From contig JAGYJX010000021.1 in the NCBI GenBank assembly GCA_018401495.1, positions 62,001 to 126,000 on the forward strand: 64,000 nt of DNA. Direction: 5' to 3'. The position numbers and the translations under genes were made by a program. Shown here in pieces: positions 24,956-33,223 of this stretch (the stretch's first letter is position 1; every line of letters begins with the position of its first letter). Below the pieces are notes generated by a model. The model made no database searches. It saw only the letters and a program-made list of their open reading frames with translations, and had not been told where the DNA came from. This DNA is from Rhodospirillaceae bacterium (GTDB lineage: Bacteria; Pseudomonadota; Alphaproteobacteria; Thalassobaculales; Thalassobaculaceae).

Positions 24956-26144
24956 ATGGAAATCCGGTTCCCCATGTGGCTCCGGGTCGTCGACCGGCCC
25001 GGCGCAAACGTCTTCGCCATCCTCTCGGCTACCGAGGCGTTCTCCCGCGCCCTGATCGCCGGCATCATTCCGCTGGAGGCGTATGCGCTTCTCCAGTCGG
25101 CGCGCGACGTCTCGATCGCCTACACGGTGATCGGCGTCGTGGCGTTGCTGGCCAGCTTCGCCGTGCCGCTGGTGATCCGGGTGGTTCGCCGCAAATGGGT
25201 ATTCTCGGCCGGATGCCTGTTCATGGTCGTGGCGCCGTTGCTGATGGTGGCCGAGGCGGCACTGCCGTTCCTCGCCGCGCTGCAGTTCCGGGCGCTGGCG
25301 GTGGTCTGCGTGAACATCTCGCTGAACCTCTACATCCTCGACTACATCCGCCGGAAGGATTTCGTCACCGCCGAGCCGCGCCGCCTCGCGTTCATGGGGG
25401 TGGCGTGGTTCATCGGCCCCGGGCTTGGCATCTGGCTCTACCAGAGCGTCGGTCTGCTGGCGGTCTGCGTCCCCAGCGCCACGTTCGCCGTGTTGGCGCT
25501 CGCCTACTTCTGGGTGCTGAGGATGCAGGAGAACCCGGCGGTGGCGCCGGCGACGCGCAAGCCGCCCATGCCGTGGGACAACATCCGCCGGTTCGTCACC
25601 CAGCCGCGCCTGCGCCTGGCCTGGGTGATCCCGTTCTCCGCGCAGCGCGTTCTGGACGACGTTCTTCGTCTACCCGCCGCTCTACATCGTGAACGCCGGG
25701 GGCGATCAGATGCTGGCGGCGGCCATGTTGTCGGGCGGGCAGGGGATCCTGTTCCTGGCGCCGGTCGCGGGGCGTCTCGGCAGCCGCTTCGGCATCCGGC
25801 GCATGATCGTGGTGTCGCTGGTGTTCTCGGGCGCGCTCTGTGTCCTGGCCGGGGTGCTGGCGCCCGGGCCGATGTGGCTGGCCGCGATCTTCTTCGTCGC
25901 CTGCTTCGGGACCGTCACGCTGGATGCCCTCGGCAACATTCCGTTCCTGCGGTCCGTGCATCCCTACGAACGGTCCGAGATGACCTCGGTGTTCCGTACC
26001 TACATCGAGATGTCGCAGCTGCTGCCGGCGGCGATTTACGCCGTTCTGCTGCTGGTGTTTCCTCTGGGTGCCGTGTTCGTGGCGCTCGGCGTGCTGATGA
26101 TCGCGACCGCCGGGATCGCGCTCTATTTGCCGAAGCGTCTCTGA
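24956..26144 (+). CDS. MFS transporter, one frameshift
   Basis: Reconstructed 12-helix major facilitator of about 395 aa. The first half ends at WVIPFSAQ near 25645, where an extra base shifts the frame; removing it gives AFWTTFFVYPPLYIVNAGG and restores the second half to LPKRL. It is a paralog of the protein encoded at 51206-52444, sharing NLYILDYIRRKD versus SLYILDFIAKKD, QPRLRLAWV, and ERSEMT. The substrate is unknown. No operon partner is seen. Confidence 0.83.
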
Positions 26145-26151
26145 GCGGGTC

Positions 26152-26487
26152 TCACCCGGCGACGCCGGCCCGCTGCTTGGCCGGGGCGGCAGCGCCGTCA
26201 TCGTTGGCCGCGTCGAGGGGGCCGCCATCCGCGGCCGTCGGGTCCGGCATCACCACGACGGCGGGGACGATCACCGGATCAACCGGGTTGTCGGCCGCCG
26301 GCAACGCGCCGGCTCGGGCGCCGCCAGCCAGCCGGCGCATCGCCCGCTCATCGCGGATCGAGCCGAGCACGCACAAAGCAAACGGCCCGACGGCGCCGAC
26401 CAGGAAGGCGATGAACATCACCACCAGCACCACCGGGGCGACCGACGGATCGACGGCGAGGCTCTGGGTCTCGAGGCCGCTGGGCAT
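26152..26487 (-). CDS. Small single-span membrane protein, hypothetical
   Basis: Possible 111-aa protein with one strong hydrophobic segment, VAPVVLVVMFIAFLVGAVGPFALCVLGS, near residues 17-44, then a basic RDERAMRR and a low-complexity Ala/Pro/Asp tail. The start MPSGLETQ is preferred to longer options since it immediately precedes the membrane segment. No family is recognised. It is convergent with the MFS gene. Confidence 0.45.
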   Translation of the reverse strand: MPSGLETQSLAVDPSVAPVVLVVMFIAFLVGAVGPFALCVLGSIRDERAMRRLAGGARAGALPAADNPVDPVIVPAVVVMPDPTAADGGPLDAANDDGAAAPAKQRAGVAG

Positions 26488-26662
26488 GGCGATGGTCCGG
26501 GTTGGGGGCGGCGGGTGCGGCGCGTGTAGAGGCGCCCCTTTCGCGGAGGAACCGCCGGTCCGGTAGATAGTGCGCCGGTCGTCTCGGCAATCGTCTGCGA
26601 CCGACATCGGCTGTCGCTTCGGCGTTGTTGCGACGCAAAATGATTCCGTATATACGCCGCTC

Positions 26663-26703
26663 CGTCACGGAGGCCCGCTCAGCGCGCGGCCTCCGTGACG
26701 TTT
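26663..26703. terminator. Orphan perfect hairpin (terminator-like)
   Basis: Perfect 13-bp arms CGTCACGGAGGCC / GGCCTCCGTGACG (26663-26675 and 26688-26700) with a 12-base loop that can itself pair CGC/GCG, followed by TTT. It sits in the 288-bp divergent gap between 26487 (minus) and 26776 (plus), where neither flanking gene needs a terminator. It may end a small RNA transcribed from the AT-rich stretch just upstream (26630-26655), or structure the leader of the 26776 gene. Confidence 0.6.
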
Positions 26704-26775
26704 CCTGAGACTGGGATCCGTCCGGCCCGCCGGCGCCGTCCCCTGTTGGTGCGACGAACCGGAGAGAGGCCGCCA

Positions 26776-27114
26776 ATGGCGATTCGACTGGCGACCTTGC
26801 CCGTGCGCGAGGTCATGACGCTGACCGGCATCGACGGCTACCCTCGCTGGGCCGGCGACGTGACCGTCGATGACGGCCTGATCGAGCGGCATCTGGCGAA
26901 CGACGCGTTGATCCCGCCCGACGACGCCCGCGATCCGAACGCGCCGGTGCCGGCGACCGAGCACGCCGGACGCATCGCCTGGCTGATCCGGCACGTCCGT
27001 CCCAACCGCTGTTCGGTGACGATCCGTGACGGTCGCATCCAGGACGGCAACCACCGCTTTGCCGCCGCCCTCTACCGGGGCGACGACCTGGTGTCCTGCT
27101 GCATCATGGAGTGA
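26776..27114 (+). CDS. ParB-N-like small protein
   Basis: Protein of 112 aa beginning MAIRLATLPVREV after GAGAGAGGCC. Near the C-terminus is IRDGRIQDGNHRFAAALYRG, which closely resembles the box-II region (GxxR/HxxA) of ParB/sulfiredoxin-type nucleotide-binding domains. It is much shorter than chromosomal ParB and lacks a DNA-binding domain. Function unknown. It overlaps the end of the convergent otsB by 11 bp. Confidence 0.65.
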   Translation: MAIRLATLPVREVMTLTGIDGYPRWAGDVTVDDGLIERHLANDALIPPDDARDPNAPVPATEHAGRIAWLIRHVRPNRCSVTIRDGRIQDGNHRFAAALYRGDDLVSCCIME

Positions 27115-27919
27115 TGGCGGCGCGCGCCTCGATCAGCCGATCGAGGAAAGCCCCGACGGCGTCGGTATCGGGCAGCCACCAGCCGGCCGCCGTCGCCCGC
27201 GGCGCCGGGGCGACCAGCACGCCGACATCGCGCGTCCGGTCCAGTATCCTGAACGCGTCCTCGTCGGTGACGTCGTCGCCGATGTAGAGCACCGCCGGGC
27301 TGGATCCGCCGGCGCCGGCTGCGGCACGCAGCACGTTGATGGCTCCGCCCTTGTGACGGTCGATGGCCGGACGGAACTCGGCGACCATCTTTCCCTGGCC
27401 GACCATGAACTCGGGGAACGAGAAGGCAGACTGCGCCACAACGCGCCCCGCCGCCAGTTCCTCGGCCGGAGCGGCGAGCCGCCAGTGCACGGCCACCGAG
27501 TGGCGCTTCGGCTCGACCAGGACGCCCGCGAGGTCCCGGGTGGCCTCACGGAGGCGATCGACCAGCCGGTCGAGTTCGGCGTCGCTCGACTCGAGGCCTT
27601 CGGCGCGATCGACGGAGCCGTCCGGTCGGGCGATTTCGAGACCGTGCGAGCCGACGAGGATCAGTCCCGGGACCGCCACGCGGGCGCTCAGGTCGTCCAG
27701 GTCGCGGCCGCTGACCACGGCAGTCGGGACAAGAGAGACCAGCCGGCGCAGGCGCTCCCGCATGGCGGCGTCGAGCTGCGCTGCGTCGGGCCGGTCGGCG
27801 ATCGGGGCGAGCGTGCCGTCGAAGTCGAGGCCGACCAGCAGCGGTCCCCGGGCGAGCCGAGCGAGCGCCGGAGCGCCGCCGGCGGCTCCGTCAAGGGGCG
27901 TGGGGATCGCGTTCGTCAT
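27104..27919 (-). CDS. otsB: Trehalose-6-phosphate phosphatase
   Basis: HAD-superfamily phosphatase of 271 aa that would dephosphorylate trehalose 6-phosphate. Motif I is LVGLDFDGTLAPI with the nucleophile Asp near residue 32, motif II is VVSGRDLDDL, and motif IV is YIGDDVTDEDAF; the GSHGLEIARPDG and VEPKRHSVAVHWR segments are characteristic of OtsB. No otsA is in the window. Trehalose is a stress protectant, in keeping with other stress genes here, but no stress promoter is seen in front of it. Confidence 0.92.
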   Translation of the reverse strand: MTNAIPTPLDGAAGGAPALARLARGPLLVGLDFDGTLAPIADRPDAAQLDAAMRERLRRLVSLVPTAVVSGRDLDDLSARVAVPGLILVGSHGLEIARPDGSVDRAEGLESSDAELDRLVDRLREATRDLAGVLVEPKRHSVAVHWRLAAPAEELAAGRVVAQSAFSFPEFMVGQGKMVAEFRPAIDRHKGGAINVLRAAAGAGGSSPAVLYIGDDVTDEDAFRILDRTRDVGVLVAPAPRATAAGWWLPDTDAVGAFLDRLIEARAAITP

Positions 27920-27985
27920 GGACTGGACCGCCTGGCAGGGATGACAGAGGAGTTCTTGGGGCAGTTGACCGCCCTGGGCAACCCC

Positions 27986-28900
27986 TCAGGGCTGCGCGCC
28001 GGTGGCCTCGGCCACCAGCCAGGCCTGCAGGGCGACCACGGCGGGCAGCACCGCCCGGTCCGGAGCGGTCACCAGATAATACGCGGAACCATCGTCGGCC
28101 GGAGCAAGGTCCGCGAACGGTTCGACCAGGGCTCCTGACGCCAGGTACTCGGCCGCCATGACGCGGCTCTCGAGCGCCACGCCCAGCCCGTCGGCGGCGG
28201 CCCGCAGCGAATGCGCCGATTGCGAGAAACGCAGGTTGCGGGCGCCGCGCACCGCGCCGTAGCCGTTGGTGCGCAGCCAGGCCGACCAACTGGTCAAGCG
28301 CTGGTCGGAATGGATCAGCGTCAGACCCGCCAGCTCGGTAGGTGTCGCCGGGAGCGCCCTTCCGTTGGCGAGGGCTGGCGCGCAGACCGCGACCAGTCGC
28401 TCCTCGACCAGTTTGCGCGCCACCAGGCCCGGCCAGTTGCCGCGCCCGTACCGGATCGAGGCGTCGACCGGCTCGCGCGCGAAGTCGACCGCCCGCGACG
28501 ATGCCTCGATCCGCAGATCGATGCCGGGGTGAGCCTCCAGGAACCGCCCGAGCCTGGGCAGGAGCCAGATCTCGGCGAAGCTGGGCGGCGCGGTGAGGGC
28601 GAGCGAGTCGGCAGCGCCACGCTCGGCGATCTCCGCGGTGGCGGCCCGCAGGGCGTCGAAGGCCGGCGCGACCCGTGACAGATAGACCGCCCCGGCGTCG
28701 GTCAGCATCAGCCGCCGGTTCAGGCGGTGGAACAGCTTGACCCCGATCGCGTCCTCCAGCTTGCGAAGGCGGTGGCTGACCGCCGAGGCGGACACGCCGA
28801 GTTGCTCGGCCGCCTCCCGAACGCTCATCAGGCGCGCGGTGGCCTCGAAGGCGCGCAGGGCGGCGAGCGGGGGCAGATCGCGGATCATCGCCTGAAGCAT
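27986..28900 (-). CDS. LysR-family transcriptional regulator (GcvA-like)
   Basis: LysR regulator of 304 aa with the N-terminal helix-turn-helix LPPLAALRAFEATARLMSVR, EAAEQLGVSASAVSHRLRKL and the GcvA-type LFHRLNRRLMLTDAG. The ligand-binding domain follows. It is divergent from the PhyH oxygenase gene across 106 bp, the usual layout for a LysR regulator and its target. The start is the first ATG; MIRDLPPL four codons in is an alternative. Confidence 0.9.
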   Translation of the reverse strand: MLQAMIRDLPPLAALRAFEATARLMSVREAAEQLGVSASAVSHRLRKLEDAIGVKLFHRLNRRLMLTDAGAVYLSRVAPAFDALRAATAEIAERGAADSLALTAPPSFAEIWLLPRLGRFLEAHPGIDLRIEASSRAVDFAREPVDASIRYGRGNWPGLVARKLVEERLVAVCAPALANGRALPATPTELAGLTLIHSDQRLTSWSAWLRTNGYGAVRGARNLRFSQSAHSLRAAADGLGVALESRVMAAEYLASGALVEPFADLAPADDGSAYYLVTAPDRAVLPAVVALQAWLVAEATGAQP

Positions 28901-29006
28901 ATTCAGCCGAAGCCGGAAATCCCATCATTTGTCGTCTGCGCTCCCGGCCTCTACCCTGCCTCCAACGGCTGACCGAGATGCAGCCGACATCGTGGAGGAC
29001 GCGCCC

Positions 29007-29849
29007 ATGGGCAAGGCTCTGTCGGACGAGCAGATCGACCGCTATCACCGCGACGGCTATGCCTCGCCGGTGCGGGCCCTGGATCCGGAGACGGCGGCTG
29101 CGTACCGGCGCCGGTTCGAGGAGTACGAGGCCGCCAACAGCGGTTGGTACGAGCTGTCGAAAGGGGCAAAGCTCTACCTGCTGCAGACCTGGGTGGCGGA
29201 ACTGGCGATGCATCCGCGCATCGTCGACGCCGCCGAGGACGTGCTCGGCCCCGACGTGTTCTGCTGGGGTGTGTCGCTGTTCGTGAAGGACGCCCACAAT
29301 CCGGGGTTCGTGTCCTGGCACCAGGACGCCACCTATTGGGGGCTGGACAAGCCGGACGTCGTCACCGCCTGGGTCGCGCTGTCGCCGGCCACCGAACTCA
29401 GCGGCTGCATGAAAATCATCCCCGGCAGCCAGCGCTGGAACCAGATCGAGCACCGCGACACGCTCGCCAAGGAAAACCTGCTGACCCGAGGCCAGGAACT
29501 TGCGGTCGACGTGAACGAGGACGAGGCGGTGCTGATGCCCCTGCAACCGGGCGAGGTGTCGCTCCACCACGTGCTGGCGGCGCACGCCTCGGCCCCGAAC
29601 CGCAGCGATGACCGCCGGATCGGTGTCGCGGTCCGCTACGTGGCACCACACGTGCGGCAGATCAACGGCGATCGCGACTCGGCGATGCTGGTGCGCGGCG
29701 AGGACCGGTATGGCAACTTCATCCACGAGAAGCCGCCGGTTCGGGACATGGACGCCGCCGCCCTGGCTGAGCACAAGCGGATCATGGAGTTCCGACAGGC
29801 GGTTCTCTACAAGGGCGTCGCCGGACAGCCGGCGCACACTCGGGTCTGA
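29007..29849 (+). CDS. Phytanoyl-CoA dioxygenase-family (PhyH) oxygenase
   Basis: Fe(II)/2-oxoglutarate oxygenase of 280 aa. The facial triad is visible: His105 and Asp107 in VSWHQDATYWG and a distal His in LAAHASAPNRS near residue 193, with the 2-oxoglutarate Arg shortly after (SDDRR). The start MGKALSDEQIDRYHRDGY is the family's usual N-terminus and follows GGAGG. PhnY and TmpA, which hydroxylate aminoethylphosphonates, belong to this superfamily, and a PhnZ/TmpB-like HD gene is 1.4 kb away. That role is inference; many PhyH proteins have other substrates. Probably controlled by the divergent LysR. Confidence 0.87.
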   Translation: MGKALSDEQIDRYHRDGYASPVRALDPETAAAYRRRFEEYEAANSGWYELSKGAKLYLLQTWVAELAMHPRIVDAAEDVLGPDVFCWGVSLFVKDAHNPGFVSWHQDATYWGLDKPDVVTAWVALSPATELSGCMKIIPGSQRWNQIEHRDTLAKENLLTRGQELAVDVNEDEAVLMPLQPGEVSLHHVLAAHASAPNRSDDRRIGVAVRYVAPHVRQINGDRDSAMLVRGEDRYGNFIHEKPPVRDMDAAALAEHKRIMEFRQAVLYKGVAGQPAHTRV

Positions 29850-29853
29850 TCGG

Positions 29854-30732
29854 CTAAGGCTGCCCGTCGAGGGTGGTGACCCGCACGCCGACCGACAACC
29901 CCAGGAAAGCGTCGGTCATCCCGATGAAGCTGCCGGAAACCGGCATCGCCTGCTCGATCCCGCGGGCGACCGCCACCGGGATGAGATTGGAACCGCCAAC
30001 GCTGCGGTTGGTCGGGTCGAAGGTGATCCAGCCGGCCCCGGGAACGTAGACCTCCGCCCAGGCGTGCGTCGAACCGGCGCCCGTTGAGCCGGACAGGTCA
30101 TGGTCGGGGTTGTGCAGATACCCCGAGACGATCCGGGCTCCGAAGCCCAGGCTGCGGGCGGCCTCGGCGAACAGCACGGCGAAGTCGCGGCAGGACCCCC
30201 AGCCCCGGTCGAGGGTCTCGCTCGGGGTCTGGGTGCCCTCGGGATCGCGGCTCTGATACCGGATCCACGACGACACCCCGGCGCTCAGGTCCTTCAGCAG
30301 GGCTAGCGTGTCCGTCGGCCGGGAGCGAATGAAGGCCCGGGCCCAGTCGAGGAGGCGACCGGCGGCATCCGGATATTGCTGCACCGCCAGCGCGCCGAGG
30401 TCGGTCCACTCGTCGTCCGAATACCGGAACGGATAGCGCATCGCCGAGACGGCGATGTCGAATACCGGCCAGGGCGTCGAGCCGAGTTCGAGCTCGGCGA
30501 CGCTGTCGATCACGAGGTGGTCGGTCATGGCCTGGAAGGACAGGGTGGCGACGGTGTTCCCGAACACGTCATGCGCCCACGAGACCGACGCTTCCGGCTC
30601 CAGCGTCACCTCGAAGGACTTGAGCTGCAGGTCGCGGCTTTCACGCGGACGCAGCATCAGCCTGTGAGGTCCCAGGCTTACCGGCAGCCTGTAGCGGTAC
30701 GTCGTCTTGTGCTCGATCCTGATCGCGACCAC
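29854..30732 (-). CDS. Transglutaminase-like domain protein
   Basis: Protein of 292 aa starting at a GTG 1 bp after the stop of the preceding gene. The N-terminal domain (TYRYRLPVSLGPHRLMLRPR) is the bacterial transglutaminase N-terminal beta domain. The catalytic triad is present: Cys in DRGWGSCRDFAVLF, His in STHAWAEVYVPGAGW and Asp in ITFDPTN. Members act as transglutaminases or cysteine proteases; often they neighbour circularly permuted ATP-grasp genes, but none is here. It is the second gene of a two-gene unit. Confidence 0.88.
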   Translation of the reverse strand: MVAIRIEHKTTYRYRLPVSLGPHRLMLRPRESRDLQLKSFEVTLEPEASVSWAHDVFGNTVATLSFQAMTDHLVIDSVAELELGSTPWPVFDIAVSAMRYPFRYSDDEWTDLGALAVQQYPDAAGRLLDWARAFIRSRPTDTLALLKDLSAGVSSWIRYQSRDPEGTQTPSETLDRGWGSCRDFAVLFAEAARSLGFGARIVSGYLHNPDHDLSGSTGAGSTHAWAEVYVPGAGWITFDPTNRSVGGSNLIPVAVARGIEQAMPVSGSFIGMTDAFLGLSVGVRVTTLDGQP

Positions 30733-30733
30733 G

Positions 30734-31036
30734 TCATGGATCCTTTCCGACCCTCGGCTGGTCGCCGTCGGGCTGCTTGAGGGCCCTGTCGTGCGCGATC
30801 GCGTTGTCCAGCGCCTGTGGGTCGACGCTGACCGTGCGTATGGTGCCGGGGCTGAGAGGGCTCGAGCCCAGGTGGAGCAGGGCGAGCACCCTGCGGTAGA
30901 CCGGGAACGAGACACCCTCAAGGCGCTCCTCGTCGATCTCGATCTCGTAGGTGCCGGCCGGCAGCTGGTCGTCGAGGCCGGCAATCCGGAAGGAGTTCGA
31001 GAACGTGACCAGTTCGGTGCGGGTGCGCGTCGTCAT
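30734..31036 (-). CDS. Hypothetical protein upstream of transglutaminase
   Basis: Protein of about 100 aa; the ATG at 31036 has GAGAGG seven bases upstream. It shows TFSNSFRIAGLDDQLPAGTY, EIEIDEERLEGVSFPVYRRV, which has the look of a small beta-rich domain. It is found next to, and probably cotranscribed with, the transglutaminase gene. No enzymatic motif is recognised. Confidence 0.7.
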   Translation of the reverse strand: MTTRTRTELVTFSNSFRIAGLDDQLPAGTYEIEIDEERLEGVSFPVYRRVLALLHLGSSPLSPGTIRTVSVDPQALDNAIAHDRALKQPDGDQPRVGKDP

Positions 31037-31223
31037 GAAACCTCTCGCCAAGCGTCGGCCGTAGCGACGCGTCCGCTATCGGACGGCGACCGTGGTTGTA
31101 TCAGAGCATCAGAGGCGGATGAGCGCCGGGGGATCGGCACAGCGCATGAGACCCTATGCCGGATATGGAAACGGGGGCGTCGTATTGCAAACTGGCACCC
31201 TTCGACCGAGCGACGAGGGACCC

Positions 31224-31802
31224 ATGCCCGCCGTCGACGAGAGACCGCTGTCGGGCTACCATTCCGACATGAGCGCCATCGTCGATCACATCGCCGACCT
31301 GTTCGCCACCAAGGGCGCGGAGCCCTATGGCGAGGATGTGTCGGTCGCGGAGCATGGCCTGCAGTGCGCGGCGCTGGCCGTGCGAGACGGGGCTGACGAC
31401 GCCCTTGTGATCGCGGCCTTGCTGCACGACGTCGGCCACCTCGTCGAGGATCCGGACGACGAATTCGGGGTTCACCGGCACGATGTCGGCGGTGCCCGAT
31501 TCCTGGCCCGGCATTTTCCGGAGGCGGTGGTGGCGCCGGTTCGGCTTCACGTGGCGGCGAAGCGATACCGCGTGGCGATCGATCCGGACTACGCCGCCCG
31601 GCTGTCGGCGGCCTCCACCCACACGCTTGCCCATCAGGGCGGTCCGATGGCGCCTCACGAAGTTGCGGATTTCGACGCCGAGCCGCACCGCGACGGCGCG
31701 CTCCGCCTGCGGGAATGGGACGATTGCGGCAAGGTCGACGGTCTGGCGGTGGCGGCCTTCGATGCCTACCGCGAGCGTATGGAGCGCCTGGCGGGCGGCT
31801 GA
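31224..31802 (+). CDS. HD-domain oxygenase, PhnZ/TmpB-like
   Basis: HD-fold protein of 192 aa, near the size of PhnZ. The metal motif is AALLHDVGHLV (His68, Asp69) with an earlier His in VSVAEHGLQCAAL and later RLHVAAKRY and QGGPMAPHEVADF. The last motif and the preceding pattern match the phosphonate-associated HD family, in which PhnZ and TmpB use a mixed-valent diiron site to cleave the C-P bond of hydroxyphosphonates. The start at 31224 has GAGGGA five bases upstream; an ATG at 31269 is possible. A PhyH oxygenase lies upstream. Function in phosphonate breakdown is inferred. Confidence 0.78.
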   Translation: MPAVDERPLSGYHSDMSAIVDHIADLFATKGAEPYGEDVSVAEHGLQCAALAVRDGADDALVIAALLHDVGHLVEDPDDEFGVHRHDVGGARFLARHFPEAVVAPVRLHVAAKRYRVAIDPDYAARLSAASTHTLAHQGGPMAPHEVADFDAEPHRDGALRLREWDDCGKVDGLAVAAFDAYRERMERLAGG

Positions 31803-31890
31803 ACGCCTGCTGCCGGCCCGGCGTTGTCCCGGGCGCCGGGCTGGCGTAGATTGGGAACCGCTTGGCGGGCATGAGACTGGAGACAAAGAG

Positions 31891-32433
31891 ATGGCTTACA
31901 CGTTCGAGCAGTTCTGCAAAGACGCCAACGCCGCTCTCAAGGCGGACCAGGGGCGCGGCGGCAAGGACACCATCCGCCGCAACCTTGAGGCCTTGCTGAA
32001 GAACGACGCCTTCGTGCAGTCAGTGTGCGGCGCGGACGCCCCGTATGGCGTCCGCCAGCTTTACCGCGATCCCGATTACGACTTCGTCGTCCTGGCGCAT
32101 GTGAACAAGGATGCCCGCAAGTCGCCGCCGCACGACCACGGCTCGTCCTGGGCGATCTACGGCCAGGCTACCGAGCACACCGACATGAGCGAGTATCGCC
32201 GGGTCGACGGCAACGCTGGGGCGGGTGAAGCCGAGTTGGAGCACGTCAAGACCTACCGTCTGACGCCGGGCCTCGCCGGGCTCTACGACGTCGGGGCGAT
32301 CCACTCGATCGACTATCCGGCGGGTGCGCGCTTCGTGCGGGTGACCGGCACCGACCTGGAGGCGGTCGAGCGGCTGAAGTTCGACACGGCGCGCGGCCGG
32401 GCCGAGGTCATTCAGAGCATCGGTGTCAATTGA
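31891..32433 (+). CDS. Cysteine dioxygenase-like cupin protein
   Basis: Protein of 180 aa with GGAGACAAAGAG before its ATG. The N-terminal half is helical, and the core has the cupin metal motif SPPHDHGSSWAIYGQ, followed by a late His in YDVGAIHSIDYP. This arrangement resembles the cysteine-dioxygenase-type cupins that oxidise thiols with non-haem iron. It overlaps the first possible start of the fur gene by 11 bp, so the two are probably cotranscribed. The true substrate is not evident. Confidence 0.78.
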   Translation: MAYTFEQFCKDANAALKADQGRGGKDTIRRNLEALLKNDAFVQSVCGADAPYGVRQLYRDPDYDFVVLAHVNKDARKSPPHDHGSSWAIYGQATEHTDMSEYRRVDGNAGAGEAELEHVKTYRLTPGLAGLYDVGAIHSIDYPAGARFVRVTGTDLEAVERLKFDTARGRAEVIQSIGVN

Positions 32434-32443
32434 GGACGGAAGC

Positions 32444-32902
32444 GTGACCGTCGAGGGCGAAGCGTTGAACGAGATCGGGGTCCTGTCCAGGATCGAGGCG
32501 TTGTGCGCCGAGAAGGGCCTGCGGATGACCGAGCCGCGCCGGGTGATCGCCCGCGTTCTCTCGGATTCCGAGGATCACCCTGATGCCGAGGAACTCTACG
32601 ACCGGGTCAAGGCGATCGACTCGTCGATCTCGATGGCGACGATCTACCGGACCATGAAGCTGTTCGAGGAGATGAGCATCGTCTCCAAGCGCGACTTCGG
32701 CGACGGGCGCGCGCGCTACGAGAAGCAGTCCGGTCCGGACGACCATCACCACCACATGATCGACGTGCAGAGTGGCGAGGTGATCGAGTTCTACAACCAG
32801 GAACTCGAGGATCTGAAGAAGCGTATCGCCAACGAACTCGGCTTCGAACTCGTCGACCACCATCTGGAACTGTTCGGCGTTCGACGGAAGAAACAGCATT
32901 GA
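32444..32902 (+). CDS. fur: Fur-family transcriptional regulator
   Basis: Ferric-uptake-type regulator of 152 aa from a GTG with GAGGACGGA upstream; a GTG at 32423 is an alternative. The winged-helix region (MTEPRRVIARVLSDSEDHPD, SSISMATIYRTMKLFEEMSI) and the metal site DDHHHHMIDVQSG, DHHLELFGVRRKK are clear. The Cys pairs of the structural zinc site in enterobacterial Fur are absent, as is usual in alphaproteobacterial Fur/Mur proteins. It would regulate iron or manganese uptake. It follows the cupin gene. Confidence 0.9.
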   Translation: MTVEGEALNEIGVLSRIEALCAEKGLRMTEPRRVIARVLSDSEDHPDAEELYDRVKAIDSSISMATIYRTMKLFEEMSIVSKRDFGDGRARYEKQSGPDDHHHHMIDVQSGEVIEFYNQELEDLKKRIANELGFELVDHHLELFGVRRKKQH

Positions 32903-32919
32903 ACCAGGAGCCGGTCACC

Positions 32920-33108
32920 ATGGTCGAGCCGATCTGCCCGGTTTCGGCGGCGTGCCGCCAGGCAGTAACCCGGGCCTACACTACGCTGAAGGAGTCCGGC
33001 GCCGATGAGCGCGTGGCCTTCGAGGCCGCAGAGATCGTCTATGCTTGGCACCATCCAGAGGTGCCCCGGCAGCGCGTCCCCTTCGTGATCGCGGACTGGC
33101 TGCCCTGA
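32920..33108 (+). CDS. Small hypothetical protein after fur
   Basis: Protein of 62 aa, 17 bp after fur, with AGGAG ten bases before the ATG. It has Cys residues in ICPVSAACRQAV near the start and a Trp-rich AEIVYAWHHPEVPR. The pattern of a small three-helix protein is plausible. It is followed directly by the terminator at 33171, which supports its being the last gene of the cupin-fur unit. No family is recognised. Confidence 0.6.
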   Translation: MVEPICPVSAACRQAVTRAYTTLKESGADERVAFEAAEIVYAWHHPEVPRQRVPFVIADWLP

Positions 33109-33170
33109 GGAATCTCGGCGGCTGAAGCCGCCGACGAGGGCCAGGCACGGGATTCGAGCACCACCAAAGC

Positions 33171-33206
33171 AAAACCCCGCGTCGGCATCGGCCGGCGCGG
33201 GGTTTT
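33171..33206. terminator. Bidirectional rho-independent terminator
   Basis: AAAACCCCGCG and CGCGGGGTTTT form a strong stem with a partly paired 14-base loop, with a T run on both strands. It lies between the end of the fur unit (plus) and the end of the paralog gene at 33224 (minus), so it can serve both convergent transcripts. Confidence 0.88.
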
Positions 33207-33223
33207 CGCGTGCGGTACGGTTG

